NCBI GenBank assembly: GCA_964464755.1
Contig: CAYXGZ010000001.1
Span: forward strand, 1-64,000
Direction: 5' to 3'
Length of the DNA stretch: 64,000 nt
Source of the DNA: CAYXGZ01 sp964464755
Lineage (GTDB): Bacteria > Planctomycetota > MHYJ01 > JACPRB01
Of the stretch, positions 14,507-22,978 are shown piece by piece. Within the stretch, counting starts at the first letter, position 1. Each line of letters begins with the position of its first letter. The translations under genes were made by a program, and so were the position numbers. A model generated the notes under the pieces. The model had not been told where the DNA came from. It ran no database searches and saw only the letters and a list, made by a program, of their open reading frames with translations.

Positions 14507-15199
14507 TCAACGTCTGAAGCGGGGCCGGTTCGCGTCGAAGTCGGGGCGGGGAAGCTCGCCAGTGAGCGGCGCGTCGCGGCGCCGGGCCTCCATCCTCCAG
14601 ACGACGAGGCCCTGGCGGCGGGCGACGATCTCGCGCCGGGTCCGCCCCTCGGGCGCGTCCGGCCAGGGGCCGGGCTGGACGCGGGGCTCGAAGTGCTTCG
14701 CGACGGCCTTCAGCAGGTAGGTCCAGTACGCCTTGTTGTCGGTCTGCAGCACGAGGAGGCCCCCGGGCCGCAGCACGGTCCAGGCGCGCTCGAGGAACTC
14801 GGGCGTCAGCATCCGCCGCGAGGCCGCGTCGTGCCCGTAGTACGGCTGCGGGTGGTAGATGTGCAGCTCGTCGACGGCGTCGATCCGCCGGTGGAACCAG
14901 TCGACGGCGTCGCCGGTCGCGAAGCGCACGTTGGGGAGCCCGCGCTCGTTGGCGCGGTGGGCGGCGTAGTCGATGGAGCGCTGGACGAGGTCGACGCCGA
15001 GGTGGTCGTGGGTCGGCCGGGCCACCGCGGAGCCGATCAGGTAGCGGCCGTTGCCGCAGCCGAGGTCGACGACGCGAGGGGCGGCGCGGCCGAAGACGCG
15101 TTCCCAGTCGAAGGGCCCCTCGCCGCGGAAGCCCGTCTTCGTCCGCTGCTCGTGCGGGACGCGCTTGCCGGGGTAGGGGACGCCGAACTCGGTTTCCAT
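14507..15199 (-). CDS. trmB: TrmB-like tRNA (guanine-N7) methyltransferase, variant
   Basis: The 230-residue product has the SAM-binding motif VVDLGCGNGRYLIG (about 43-56), GVDLV, NVRFATGDA and the TrmB-type block RRMLTPEFLERAW, LRPGG and TDNKAYW. TrmB methylates N7 of G46 in tRNA. The family's signature FPDPWPKKRH is replaced here by YHPQPYYGHD, so the Asp and Pro-Trp-Pro of the active loop are lost or changed. It may be a TrmB with altered specificity or a related enzyme. It starts one base after the stop of the methyltransferase 15201-16007 and shares its transcript. Confidence 0.7.
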   Translation of the reverse strand: METEFGVPYPGKRVPHEQRTKTGFRGEGPFDWERVFGRAAPRVVDLGCGNGRYLIGSAVARPTHDHLGVDLVQRSIDYAAHRANERGLPNVRFATGDAVDWFHRRIDAVDELHIYHPQPYYGHDAASRRMLTPEFLERAWTVLRPGGLLVLQTDNKAYWTYLLKAVAKHFEPRVQPGPWPDAPEGRTRREIVARRQGLVVWRMEARRRDAPLTGELPRPDFDANRPRFRR

Positions 15200-15200
15200 C

Positions 15201-16007
15201 TCAGGCCTTCCGCAGCGAGTAGGCGCGGTAGACGAGGCTCCGCGAGCGGAAGGCCTCGTAGACCTGCGAGCCGCGCAGCGCGGCGAAGTCGCGGAACACG
15301 GGCTGCAGCACGGCGGGGATGCGGCGGGCGATGAGGCCGCGCTTGCGGTCGTCTTCGGCGTCGAGGGCGGCGAGCACGTTGCCCGTGATATCGCTCTCGC
15401 GCCGGAGCTCGAGGCCGGAGGCGTCGAGCTGGCGGCGCCAGGCGGGCAGCGCGTCGGCGTCGCGGAAGTCGGCGTAAAGGAAGCGGCCCCCGGGGCGGAG
15501 GACGCGGCGCACCTCGGCGAGGAAGGCGTCCACCGAGCCGTAGCAGTGGGAGGACTCGACGTTGACGACGGCGTCGAAGCTCCCGGCGGGGAAGGGAAGC
15601 GACTCGGCGTCGCCCCGCCGGAACTCGAGTCCCTCGACGGGGTGGAGCCGCCGGCAGAGCGCGACGGCGCGGGCGGAGATGTCGGTGCCGGTGACGCGGG
15701 CCGGGGCGTGGTAGCGCCGGAGGAAGGACGCCCCGCCGCCGCGGCCGCTGCCGACCTCGAGGACTTCGAGCCCCCGGAGTTCCTCGGCGGAGGCGACGGC
15801 GTCGTAGAGCTGGATATAGGGGCGGTTAGGCTCGTCGGCGGGCCGGAGCTCGACGCGGCGCTCGCCCGGCGCGGGCGCGTAGCCGTAGTTCATGAAGGTC
15901 CAGTCGGCCTGCCAGCGCTGGCGGGCGAGGACCTGGTACCAGCGGTGCCACAGCAGCCGCTTCACCGGCGGGTAGCGGCAGAGGAGGACGAAGGTGCGGA
16001 TGAGCAT
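15201..16007 (-). CDS. Class I SAM-dependent methyltransferase
   Basis: The 268-residue product has a hydrophobic, basic N-terminus and a Methyltransf_11-type core: LEVLEVGSGRGGGASFL (motif I, about 81-97), VTGTDIS, GDAESLPFPAGSFDAVVNVESSHCY and EVRRVLRPGGRFLYADF. This pattern is close to methyltransferases annotated for phthiotriol- or sterol-like lipids, so a lipid or quinone substrate is plausible but unproven. The TrmB-like gene follows directly. A TACACT lies 18 bases before the ATG; no clear ribosome site is seen. Confidence 0.75.
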   Translation of the reverse strand: MLIRTFVLLCRYPPVKRLLWHRWYQVLARQRWQADWTFMNYGYAPAPGERRVELRPADEPNRPYIQLYDAVASAEELRGLEVLEVGSGRGGGASFLRRYHAPARVTGTDISARAVALCRRLHPVEGLEFRRGDAESLPFPAGSFDAVVNVESSHCYGSVDAFLAEVRRVLRPGGRFLYADFRDADALPAWRRQLDASGLELRRESDITGNVLAALDAEDDRKRGLIARRIPAVLQPVFRDFAALRGSQVYEAFRSRSLVYRAYSLRKA

Positions 16008-16047
16008 GGGTCCGGGGTGGACCCGAGTGTAGCCGATTCCGGGCCGG

Positions 16048-16710
16048 CTACTTGATCTGGAAGAGCTCGTCGGCGAGCTCCGGCCCGATCGTCCACTCGG
16101 TCCAGGTCTCGCGCATGCGCTGCCTGGCGGAGCCTAGCTCCCGCTTGATGGGGGCGAGGGTCTTCGCGTCGATCCAGAGCTTGACGTCGGTCTTGCGGCC
16201 GTCGGACTCGAGGTTGTAGGTGAGGACCTTGGCGTCGCGCTCGCCGACCTTCTCGTCGGCCGCGAGGGCGAGGGCCGAGATCTCCGCCATGGCGCGCAGC
16301 TTGGCGCCTTCGACGCCCTCCTTGGGGAGGTGGTTGAGGCTGTGGAGCCCGCCGCGCTTCAGGAGGTCGCGGAGGCCGGCGGCGTAGTCCTTCGAGGCGT
16401 CGCAGTCGGTGTTGCCGAGCTTGGAGGACTCGAGGCGCAGCTTCGCGCCGTCGCAGGTCAACGCGAAGGTGATCTCGTTCTCCTGGACCTTGCCGGCGAA
16501 CGAGTAGCGGGCCTTGTTGCCGTCCTTGAAGGCGGCCTCGGTGGTGACGCTGAAGCCGGCCTCCGGGTCGACGGCGGCGATGGTCGACTTCCAGCGGAGC
16601 GACTTGCCGGCGTCCTGCTCCTGGACCTTGCGGAAGAGGGCCTCCGCGTCGCTTTCCTTGGCGTCCTGGAACGGGAGCAGGGCGACGAGCAGGGCGAGGG
16701 CGAGCCGCAT
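16048..16710 (-). CDS. Secreted LolA-like protein
   Basis: From ATG 16710 the product has 220 residues with a very short signal peptide (MRLALALLVALLPFQD). The body alternates beta strands and contains KVLTYNLESDGRKTDVKLWIDAKTLAPIKRE, shown here in parts: the LWIDAKTLAPIKR pattern is usual in LolA/LppX-type outer-membrane lipoprotein carrier folds and DUF2092 relatives. Such proteins bind lipid or acyl groups in the periplasm. CCGGAGG stands five bases upstream of the ATG and decides the start over the in-frame ATG at 16752. It may follow the transcription unit of the methyltransferases only by orientation, not by overlap. Confidence 0.65.
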   Translation of the reverse strand: MRLALALLVALLPFQDAKESDAEALFRKVQEQDAGKSLRWKSTIAAVDPEAGFSVTTEAAFKDGNKARYSFAGKVQENEITFALTCDGAKLRLESSKLGNTDCDASKDYAAGLRDLLKRGGLHSLNHLPKEGVEGAKLRAMAEISALALAADEKVGERDAKVLTYNLESDGRKTDVKLWIDAKTLAPIKRELGSARQRMRETWTEWTIGPELADELFQIK

Positions 16711-16780
16711 GGGGCCTCCGGGGGGTTGGATTCGAGACGAAGAGCGTACCACGCGGGCCCGGTCGGGGCCAGCGACTCGG

Positions 16781-16809
16781 TTGACTTCGGCGGACCGCGG
16801 CCCGATGAT
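16781..16809 (+). promoter_or_regulatory. Possible promoter of the cupin gene
   Basis: TTGACT (16781-16786) and GATGAT (16804-16809) are 17 bases apart. The -10 match is weak. It would give a leader of about 18 bases with GAGGGA before ATG 16833. Confidence 0.45.
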
Positions 16810-16832
16810 CGATCCACCACGAGGGACCCCCG

Positions 16833-17357
16833 ATGAACACGCCCGCCGCCCTGTTGATCTCGCTGGCCGCGCTGGCGGCCTGGTCGTGGCCGGCCCTCCA
16901 GGACCCGCCGCCGAAGCAGCTGGATTTCGAGTCCGAGGTGGAGGATCCCGTGATGGGGCCGGGCGAAAAGCCCTATGCGCCGGTGACCGCGGCCGAGCAG
17001 TCCTGGCGCCAGGCGCCGGGGTTCCCGAAGGGGGTCCAGCACCACAACCTCGTCGTCCACGGCCAGCGGCGCGTGGAGCTGTTCCGCGTGCCCAAGGGGA
17101 CGCTGATCCCGCCGCACCGCTACGCGGGCGAGGTGCAGCTGGTCGTCGTCTCGGGGACGATCGAGGTGGGGACGGGCGACAAGGTCGACCAGTCGAAAGC
17201 GGACCCGCTGGCGTCCGGCACGACGTTCCGGTACCCGGGTGAAGCCGCGTTCTGGATGATCGCCTCCAAGGAGGACGCGGTGCTCGTGCGCGAGACGCCG
17301 CACTCCTCGAAGCTCTCGTACGTCCGGCCCGAGGACGACCCGCGGAAGGCGAAGTAG
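16833..17357 (+). CDS. Secreted cupin-domain protein
   Basis: The 174-residue product has a signal peptide (to about residue 22, ending WPALQD) and one cupin fold: VQHHNLVVHG, RRVELFRVPKGTLIPPHRYAG, VVVSGTIEVG and GTTFRYPGEAAFWM. The cupin metal motif is only partly present (His in IPPHRY, no clear second His cluster), so metal binding is uncertain. Related planctomycete proteins are annotated as cupin domain-containing with unknown substrate. Confidence 0.7.
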   Translation: MNTPAALLISLAALAAWSWPALQDPPPKQLDFESEVEDPVMGPGEKPYAPVTAAEQSWRQAPGFPKGVQHHNLVVHGQRRVELFRVPKGTLIPPHRYAGEVQLVVVSGTIEVGTGDKVDQSKADPLASGTTFRYPGEAAFWMIASKEDAVLVRETPHSSKLSYVRPEDDPRKAK

Positions 17358-17502
17358 GGGCGTTCCGATCCGGGAACGTGGCCCGCCGTCGATGATCTCC
17401 GAAGGTCCGATCCGTGGATCGCGGAGCCCGAATCGCGGTGGGCGCTGGGAAACGTCGCCAGCTAAACTCGGGCTGGTGGCCGTGGACGCTCGGTTGCGGT
17501 GC

Positions 17503-17898
17503 CTACTCGGAGCCCTCGAGGGCCGGCCGGTCGACCCCGGTGCGCTGGAATCGCCACAAGCGCACGAAGGCGGCCACGCGATCCTGGACCTCCTCGGGGG
17601 CACGGACCAGGAGCAGCCCGCTGAATTCTTCCACCTTCCACTCCGGATGGGATTCCCACCCCGGCCCGGAGTGCCAGCGTGCATGCCGAATGAACTCGGA
17701 GCCCGGGACGAAACCCACCTCCCGAAGGTCCGAAGGGAAGGTCCCGTCCTCATCCAAGCCCGCCGAACTGAGGACCCCGAGATCGGGGATGCGGTAGACC
17801 TCGAGCCGGGCCTCCGCCGGATCCGGTTCGGGGACGACCGGCTCCTCCTCCTCGACGCAGCCTCCGAGGAGCAGCAGCAGGGCGAGCGACAGCCTCAT
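17503..17898 (-). CDS. Small lipoprotein, unknown
   Basis: From ATG 17898 the product has 131 residues with a clear lipoprotein signal: MRLSLALLLLLGGC, Cys at 14, followed by acidic residues. The mature part contains VYRIPDLGVLSSAGL and a C-terminal helix EEVQDRVAAFVRLWRFQ. No family was recognised. Codon use is milder in GC than the neighbours. The 90 bases to the divergent DUF2157 gene are the most AT-rich nearby and probably hold both promoters. Confidence 0.7.
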   Translation of the reverse strand: MRLSLALLLLLGGCVEEEEPVVPEPDPAEARLEVYRIPDLGVLSSAGLDEDGTFPSDLREVGFVPGSEFIRHARWHSGPGWESHPEWKVEEFSGLLLVRAPEEVQDRVAAFVRLWRFQRTGVDRPALEGSE

Positions 17899-17978
17899 GT
17901 TCACGGGACGTTGGCCGCGGGCCGACCCCCGCGCCATCCGAAGTAAGTTAATATGGTAACAATGTGGGGGCCCGGGAG

Positions 17979-17984
17979 TATAAT
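17979..17984 (+). promoter_or_regulatory. -10 box TATAAT, leaderless start at 17991
   Basis: A perfect TATAAT ends six bases before ATG 17991. GTAACA at the -35 position (17956-17961, 17-base spacer) is a partial match to TTGACA. Confidence 0.7.
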
Positions 17985-17990
17985 GGGCGC

Positions 17991-18962
17991 ATGGACGCGG
18001 ACCCCCTGGACCGGCCCCTCGACGCCGGCGACGTGGAGCGCCTCCACGCGGCCGGCCTGCTCGACGGCCCCGCCCGCGAGGAGATCCTCCTCCGCTTCCT
18101 CGGGCGCCCCGACTGGTGGGGCTGGATCGGGCGCGGACTCCTCGCCGCCGGCACCACCCTCGTCCTCGCCGGGATCGTCTTCTTCTTCGCCTCCAACTGG
18201 ACCGGCCTCGGCCGCTTCGAGAAGCTCGGCCTCGTCGGCGCCGCCCTGGCCGCCGCCCTCGCCGGCGGGGCCGCCCTCGGCTCCACCCGCCCCGCGGGCC
18301 GCGCCCTCCTTTTCGCCTCCACCGTCCTCGTCGGCGCCTGGCTCGCCGTCTTCGGCCAGATCTACCAGACCGGCGCGGACTCCTGCGACCTCTTCTTCGG
18401 CTGGGCCCTCCTCTCCGCCCCCCTCGCCCTCGCCGCCCGCTCCGCCCCCACCGGCGTCCTCTGGTTCGCCGTCCTCGAGGCCGGCGTCGCCTTCTGGTGG
18501 GAACAGCGCGTCGGGGCTCCGCCCGCCGGCGCCTGCCTGATCCTCGCCGGGATCAACCTCGCGGGACTCCTCGCCGCGATCTGGCGCCGCGTCCGCGGCG
18601 CGAAGCTCGCCGCCTGGGGCGCCCTCCTCTTCGTGCTCTGCGTCCCCGTGATCCACCGCATGGAGGTCGAGGGCGTCGAGGCCGGTCCCTGGGCCCTCCC
18701 GGCGATCGCCGCCTGGGCCATCGTCGTCGCCGCTGGCCTGCCGTACTTCCGCTACCGGGACCGCGACCTCGGGGCCCTCGCGCTCGCCGCCGTCTCGATC
18801 TGCACCGTCTTCCTCGCCCAGGTCGGGCACTGGATCTTCGAGGGGCGCGAGCAGGACTTCGACTTCCTCCTCTTCGCCTTGCTCGTCACGGCGACCGTCG
18901 CCGTCGCGGCCTGGATCCTCAACCGCACCGCCCGGGCCATGAGGGAGGAACCCCGTGGTTGA
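17991..18962 (+). CDS. DUF2157 membrane protein
   Basis: The 323-residue product matches DUF2157: a soluble N-terminal part (ERLHAAGLLDGPAREEIL), the junction WWGWIGRGLLAAGTTLV, then about ten hydrophobic helices including FFFASNW and the motif AVFGQIYQTGAD. Proteins with DUF2157, DUF4401 and GDYXXLXY domains are usually adjacent, as here; together they form a membrane module of unknown function. ATG 17991 is chosen over the in-frame ATG at 17964 because TATAAT ends six bases upstream. The next gene overlaps by eight bases. Confidence 0.85.
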   Translation: MDADPLDRPLDAGDVERLHAAGLLDGPAREEILLRFLGRPDWWGWIGRGLLAAGTTLVLAGIVFFFASNWTGLGRFEKLGLVGAALAAALAGGAALGSTRPAGRALLFASTVLVGAWLAVFGQIYQTGADSCDLFFGWALLSAPLALAARSAPTGVLWFAVLEAGVAFWWEQRVGAPPAGACLILAGINLAGLLAAIWRRVRGAKLAAWGALLFVLCVPVIHRMEVEGVEAGPWALPAIAAWAIVVAAGLPYFRYRDRDLGALALAAVSICTVFLAQVGHWIFEGREQDFDFLLFALLVTATVAVAAWILNRTARAMREEPRG

Positions 18963-19962
18963 GCTCACCCGCCGCGACGTCTTCGGGACGAATCCCCGGC
19001 TCGCCGAGATCGCCACCGAGCTCGGCCGCCGCGACGCGCCGTCGCCCTGGTTCGTCCAGGCCCTCGCGGGCTTCGGGGCCTGGGTCGCCGCGCTCTTCCT
19101 GTTGATCTTCATGTTCATGGCGGACCTCGTCGACTTCAAGGCCGGGTCGATGATCCCCGTCGGGCTCGTCCTGCTCGTCGGGGCGACGCTCCTGCGCCGC
19201 AAGTGGACCAACGCCTTCGCCGGCCAGTTCAGCCTCGCGTTCGTCGTCGCGGGCATGACCCTCGCCGTCGCGGGCGCCGCGGAGGGCTTCGACGAGGCCG
19301 GGCTCGGCGCCATGGCGGTCGCGCTCGCGGTCTTCGCGCAGCTCGTCTCGAAGGACCCCGTGCACCGCTTCATCTCGCTGCCCGTCGCCGCGGGCTGCGT
19401 CGCGGGGGCGGTCCTGCAGGATTCGCCGCACGACTGGATCCACGCGATCTTCGCGGCCGAGGCGGCCCTCGCGGGCTGGCTGCTCCTGCGCGAGCCGCGC
19501 CCGGGGCAGGGCGCGCTCGTCTTCGGGACGGCGGTCGCGCTGCTGGGCACGATCTCGCTGGTCTCGATCACGGAGTTCGACATCGAGGCCCACCGTTGGC
19601 CCGCGCACCTGCTCTTCGGCGCGTCGCTGGTCGGGGTCGTCGCCTGGGCGCTGAAGCGGCAGGGGGTGGCGGGCGCGGAGCTGCGCCTCACGGCGCTGGC
19701 CGGGGCGGCGGCGTTCGGGGTGCTGGCCTCGCCGGGGCTCTCGGCGGCGGCGGCGCTGGCGGTCGTCGGGCTGTCGCGGCGGGACCGGGGGCTGGTCGCC
19801 CTCGGCGTCGCGGCGTTCCCCCTCTTCCTGGCGGCGCACTACTACGATCTCGCGGTGCCGCTGCGGACGAAGTCCTACCTGCTGGCCGGCTCGGGCGCGG
19901 CGCTGCTGGGGGCTTGGGCCCTGCTGCGGACGCGGCCTTGGGCGCGGAAGGAGGCGCGATGA
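18955..19962 (+). CDS. DUF4401 membrane protein
   Basis: The 335-residue product starts with GTG inside the end of the DUF2157 gene. It has a short soluble N-terminus (VELTRRDVFGTNPRLAEIA), then about ten membrane helices from LAGFGAWVAALFLLIFMF to LLAGSGAALLGAWALL. Length, helix count and its place between DUF2157 and GDYXXLXY genes fit DUF4401. The function is unknown. The overlap of start and stop codons on both sides indicates coupled translation of all three proteins. Confidence 0.8.
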   Translation: MVELTRRDVFGTNPRLAEIATELGRRDAPSPWFVQALAGFGAWVAALFLLIFMFMADLVDFKAGSMIPVGLVLLVGATLLRRKWTNAFAGQFSLAFVVAGMTLAVAGAAEGFDEAGLGAMAVALAVFAQLVSKDPVHRFISLPVAAGCVAGAVLQDSPHDWIHAIFAAEAALAGWLLLREPRPGQGALVFGTAVALLGTISLVSITEFDIEAHRWPAHLLFGASLVGVVAWALKRQGVAGAELRLTALAGAAAFGVLASPGLSAAAALAVVGLSRRDRGLVALGVAAFPLFLAAHYYDLAVPLRTKSYLLAGSGAALLGAWALLRTRPWARKEAR

Positions 19963-20438
19963 AGCGGCTGCTGATCGCGCTGGCCGGGCTGCTGATCCTC
20001 GGGGCGCTCGCGGGGCTCGTGGCGCAGAAGGAGCGGACGCTGGCGTCCGGGACCCGGCTCTACCTGCGGCTGCGGCCGGTGGATCCCCGCTCGCTGATGC
20101 AGGGCGACTACATGGATCTGCGCTACGACCTGGCCCGGCTGCCGGAGGGATCGCCTGGCGACGGGCTGCTCGCGGTCACGGTGGACGCGCGGGGGGTGGG
20201 GGTCGCGCTGCGGCGGCACGACGGGGGCGCGCTGGGCCCGGCGGAGCGGCTGCTGCGGTACCGGCTGCGCAACGGCGAACTGCGGCTGGGCGCGGAGTCG
20301 TACTTCTTCGAGGAAGGTCGCGCGAAGGAGTACGACGGGGCGTGGTACGGCGAGCTGCGGGTGGATCCGGCGGGGAACGCGATCCTCGTGGGGCTGGCGG
20401 ACGAACGCCTGGCCCGGCTGGGGCCGGCGTTCCGGTAG
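19959..20438 (+). CDS. GDYXXLXY domain protein
   Basis: The 159-residue product has one N-terminal helix (about 5-22) and the family motif GDYMDLRYDL, the GDYXXLXY signature. An earlier stretch reads LYLRLRPVDPRSLMQ, also typical. The ATG overlaps the end of the DUF4401 gene by four bases. The protein would sit in the membrane with its beta-rich domain outside. It completes the DUF2157/DUF4401/GDYXXLXY module. Confidence 0.85.
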   Translation: MKRLLIALAGLLILGALAGLVAQKERTLASGTRLYLRLRPVDPRSLMQGDYMDLRYDLARLPEGSPGDGLLAVTVDARGVGVALRRHDGGALGPAERLLRYRLRNGELRLGAESYFFEEGRAKEYDGAWYGELRVDPAGNAILVGLADERLARLGPAFR

Positions 20439-20441
20439 GGC

Positions 20442-20561
20442 GTGGAGTTCGACGCGGGGCCGTACTGCCTGGCGCCGTTCATCGCGGTGGGCCTGCTGCT
20501 CCTCGGCGGCTTCCTGATCCACGTGGCGTTCGCGATGTGGAAGGGTCGGAAGAGACCGTAA
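20442..20561 (+). CDS. Very small single-helix membrane protein
   Basis: A 39-codon frame starts at GTG 20442, three bases after the GDYXXLXY stop, and encodes one hydrophobic helix (about 12-33) followed by a basic end (WKGRKRP). It lies inside the operon spacing and fills the gap exactly to the next GTG. This supports a small membrane subunit, but the short length leaves doubt. Confidence 0.45.
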   Translation: MEFDAGPYCLAPFIAVGLLLLGGFLIHVAFAMWKGRKRP

Positions 20562-20562
20562 G

Positions 20563-20874
20563 GTGAGTGCAGTCGTCGTCTTGGTCGAGACTCTCCTGCT
20601 CGGGGCGATTCCCGGATTTCCTCTCGGTTGGATCATGCGCCCGAAGGTGCCGGGATCCGGGCTACCTTGGCCCATCGCGATCTTGGGCGCGGTCTTCCTG
20701 ACACCCATCTCCTTCCTGCTGTTCGGACTGCTCGAACCCGTATTGCCACAAGATCAATTCAGCCGGTCCTCGGATTGGTCAGGCTTCATCTACTTGTGGA
20801 TCGGATTGGCTTTCGGGGCACCGCTGGGCGCCGGCCTGGGTTGGTACGCGAAGCGTGTGAGCTCGGCGAAGTAG
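20563..20874 (+). CDS. Small membrane protein, unknown
   Basis: The 103-residue product starts with GTG one base after the previous stop. It has three hydrophobic helices (about 3-25, 37-55 and 73-92). Codon use is less GC-biased than the operon before it (TTG, ATT, GGT and TCA are used), which hints at later acquisition. No family was recognised. Confidence 0.6.
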   Translation: MSAVVVLVETLLLGAIPGFPLGWIMRPKVPGSGLPWPIAILGAVFLTPISFLLFGLLEPVLPQDQFSRSSDWSGFIYLWIGLAFGAPLGAGLGWYAKRVSSAK

Positions 20875-20876
20875 TC

Positions 20877-21668
20877 CTAGTCGACCTTGAGCCACCCGGC
20901 CTGGGCGGGGTGCCCGGGGCAGGCCGGGGGCGGGACGCCGCCGGTGTCCTTCTTCCAGATCACGCCCGCCTCGGTGATCAGGTAGGTGAACCGGCCGCCC
21001 GACTTGGGGACGGCCGGATAGGCGACGAAGGCGTAGCGGTCCAGGTTGTGCACGGGGCCGTACCAGGTCTTGCCGTCCGTGTCCGTCCCGAAGTCGCGGA
21101 GCACTCCGCCCTCCTCGTACTTCGCGAGCGCGGCGTAGTAGTACCCGCCGCTGGGGGCCGGACTCGCCCCGCTCCAGGGCGCCTTGATGTAGGTCGCCAG
21201 GTCGAGGGGCCGGGCGTCCGCCTGGGCGACGGGGATCTCGATCAGCCGGATCGCCAGCTCCAGCTTCGCCTCGGGGGGCTCGGCCAGGTCCGCGCCGAGC
21301 GGCACGATCCGCCACAGGCCGCTCACGTCCCCGACCCAGTAGTCGTTGACCTGGTTTCCGTCCCGGTCGTTCGCGCGGAAATCCTCCTGGGCGGTCGCCA
21401 ACGTCTTCAGGCGGTAGAGCGCGACGCGCTCGTTCGACGACCGGCTGGCCGCCAGCATCCCGGGGATCACGATGGCCGCGATGATCGAGCCGAGGAAGAT
21501 GAGCCCGACGACGCCCGCGCCCACGACGAGCAGGATCATCGGCAGGTTCGACGACTTTCGCTGGACCGGCGCGCCCGAGCCGTACGGCTGGCCGCAGGAA
21601 CTGCACGCCGCGGCCTCGAGCGGATCCCCGGCCCCGCAGGTCGGACAGGATTTCAGCGCCTGGCCCAA
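20877..21668 (-). CDS. Zinc-ribbon protein with pilin-like segment, DUF2950-like
   Basis: The product (about 263 residues) begins with a zinc ribbon (CPTCGA and CSSCGQ, within the first 30 residues), then one strong helix with IIAAIVIPGMLAASRSSNE, which resembles a type IV pilin-like segment, and a domain with GYYYAAL, LVRDFGTD-like and YAFVAYPAV stretches that recall DUF2950. It would be a membrane protein with an outer domain of unknown role. TTG 21668 is preferred because GGGAGGAG lies six bases upstream; the ATG at 21701 instead overlaps a TATGAT box that may be its promoter. Confidence 0.65.
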   Translation of the reverse strand: MGQALKSCPTCGAGDPLEAAACSSCGQPYGSGAPVQRKSSNLPMILLVVGAGVVGLIFLGSIIAAIVIPGMLAASRSSNERVALYRLKTLATAQEDFRANDRDGNQVNDYWVGDVSGLWRIVPLGADLAEPPEAKLELAIRLIEIPVAQADARPLDLATYIKAPWSGASPAPSGGYYYAALAKYEEGGVLRDFGTDTDGKTWYGPVHNLDRYAFVAYPAVPKSGGRFTYLITEAGVIWKKDTGGVPPPACPGHPAQAGWLKVD

Positions 21669-21734
21669 GTCAGTCTCCTCCCGCTGCTTCCTGGCGATCA
21701 TAGCCGGAGGAGCGGGAGCTGGCGAATCTCCCGA

Positions 21735-22007
21735 TCAGCTCCGGCGTGCCCGACGGGCCAATTCAAGTTCGCGCTCGCGGGCCAGTGTCCTGGCCTCGCG
21801 GAGGTCGGACTTCCCCATCATGGCCAATCCGGCCGACGCGATCATGGCGATCACCGGGAAGAGCAAGGTCCGCTTCGCCTGCGGAAACTCACCCTTCACG
21901 AGCAGCAGGCCGCCCGCGAGTCCTACCAATCCGAGGATGAGCGAGGCCGCCATGAGCCTCCGGCCCCGGCTCCGGAATTCCCTCTCGTCACCCGCCAGGT
22001 ACCTCAT
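21735..22007 (-). CDS. Small two-helix membrane protein
   Basis: The 90-residue product has two hydrophobic helices (about 18-38 and 47-66) between basic ends, the last a run of charged residues (DLREARTLARERELELARR) likely to be helical. No family was recognised. It lies 33 bases upstream of the DUF2950-like gene's promoter region on the same strand. Confidence 0.6.
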   Translation of the reverse strand: MRYLAGDEREFRSRGRRLMAASLILGLVGLAGGLLLVKGEFPQAKRTLLFPVIAMIASAGLAMMGKSDLREARTLARERELELARRARRS

Positions 22008-22112
22008 GTGGTGAAGACGTCCACGGAACCGTTCCCGTTACCGGATTGAAGTGCCTCGTGGATGTCATCCCGGGGCGCTCAACTCGCCGGGACCTGATAA
22101 AAGTAGAGCACC

Positions 22113-22655
22113 TTGCGCTTTTTGGACCCGGCCGACTTCGTCGCCATGCCGTGGAAGAACGGCGGCGGGAGCACCCTCCAGCTCGCCATCCACCCCCCGG
22201 GCGCCACGCTCGACTCGTTCGAATGGCGGCTCAGCCTCGCCACCGTCGGGCGCAGCGGGCCGTTCTCGAGCTTCCCCGGCTGCCGCCGCACCCTGATGCT
22301 CGTCGAGGGCGACGGCTTCGAGCTCGACGTCGACGGCCGCCGCGTCGTCCTCGACCGGCCCCTCGAGCCCGTGACCTTCGACGGCGCGGCCCGCGTCGAG
22401 TGCCGGCTGCGGGGCGGACCGTCGCGCGACCTCGGCCTGATCACCCGGGGCTGCAGCGGCGAGCTGTCCGCGCGGCGCCTCGACGGCGCGCAGCGCATCG
22501 AGGCGACGCTGCTGGTCTGCCTCGACGGCCGGATCGAGATCGGAGGTCGGACGATCGAGGGACTCGGCTTGGTGTACCTCGACCCGGGCCCGGTGGACGT
22601 GACGGGGAAGGGGACGCTTGCGCTGGTCCGCCTCCGCCAAGGCACCGGGCGCTAG
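22113..22655 (+). CDS. HutD/Ves family protein
   Basis: The 180-residue product matches HutD: the N-terminal motif AMPWKNGGGSTLQLAIHP (11-28), WRLSLATVGRSGPFSSFPG and LMLVEGDGFEL, in a double cupin-like fold. HutD proteins are linked to histidine utilisation in other bacteria, but no hut genes are present here, so the role is open. The start is TTG 22113, which puts the KNGGG motif at the family's usual distance from the N-terminus; the later ATG would cut into that motif. Its stop overlaps that of the convergent gene 22652-22966. Confidence 0.8.
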   Translation: MRFLDPADFVAMPWKNGGGSTLQLAIHPPGATLDSFEWRLSLATVGRSGPFSSFPGCRRTLMLVEGDGFELDVDGRRVVLDRPLEPVTFDGAARVECRLRGGPSRDLGLITRGCSGELSARRLDGAQRIEATLLVCLDGRIEIGGRTIEGLGLVYLDPGPVDVTGKGTLALVRLRQGTGR

Positions 22656-22966
22656 GGCCGAACCACCAGCCTCAACAGCCCCATCGCCACGAAGCCGCCG
22701 CCGAGCAGGTCCAGCACCAGCGCCGAGATCGCGAGCCCCAGCCCCGACTTCCGGCCCTCCGACGTCGCGATCCTCACGATCCCCACCGTCCCCAGCACGC
22801 CCGACGCGAACAGCATCCCCGCCGCCATCCACAACCCCGTCGGGTGCAGCCAGGCCTCGTCCGTGCCCCGCGCCATCGCGGCCACCCAGCCCAGGCCCCA
22901 GCCCAGGATCGTCAGCATCATCGCGAACACCGCCGCCCCGGCCGGCTCCCTCCGCGTCGCGTCCAT
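22652..22966 (-). CDS. Small three-helix membrane protein, unknown
   Basis: The 104-residue product has three hydrophobic helices (about 13-32, 45-65 and 75-97). TAAGAT ends six bases before the ATG, so it is likely leaderless. Its promoter and first 27 codons are duplicated at 24183-24286, beyond an intervening methyltransferase gene, with about 92 percent identity. No family was recognised. Confidence 0.65.
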   Translation of the reverse strand: MDATRREPAGAAVFAMMLTILGWGLGWVAAMARGTDEAWLHPTGLWMAAGMLFASGVLGTVGIVRIATSEGRKSGLGLAISALVLDLLGGGFVAMGLLRLVVRP

Positions 22967-22972
22967 GCCTGC

Positions 22973-22978
22973 ATCTTA
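22973..22978 (-). promoter_or_regulatory. -10 box TAAGAT, leaderless start at 22966
   Basis: TAAGAT ends six bases before ATG 22966 on the minus strand. The duplicate at 24271-24276 (TACGAT) keeps the spacing. Confidence 0.6.
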
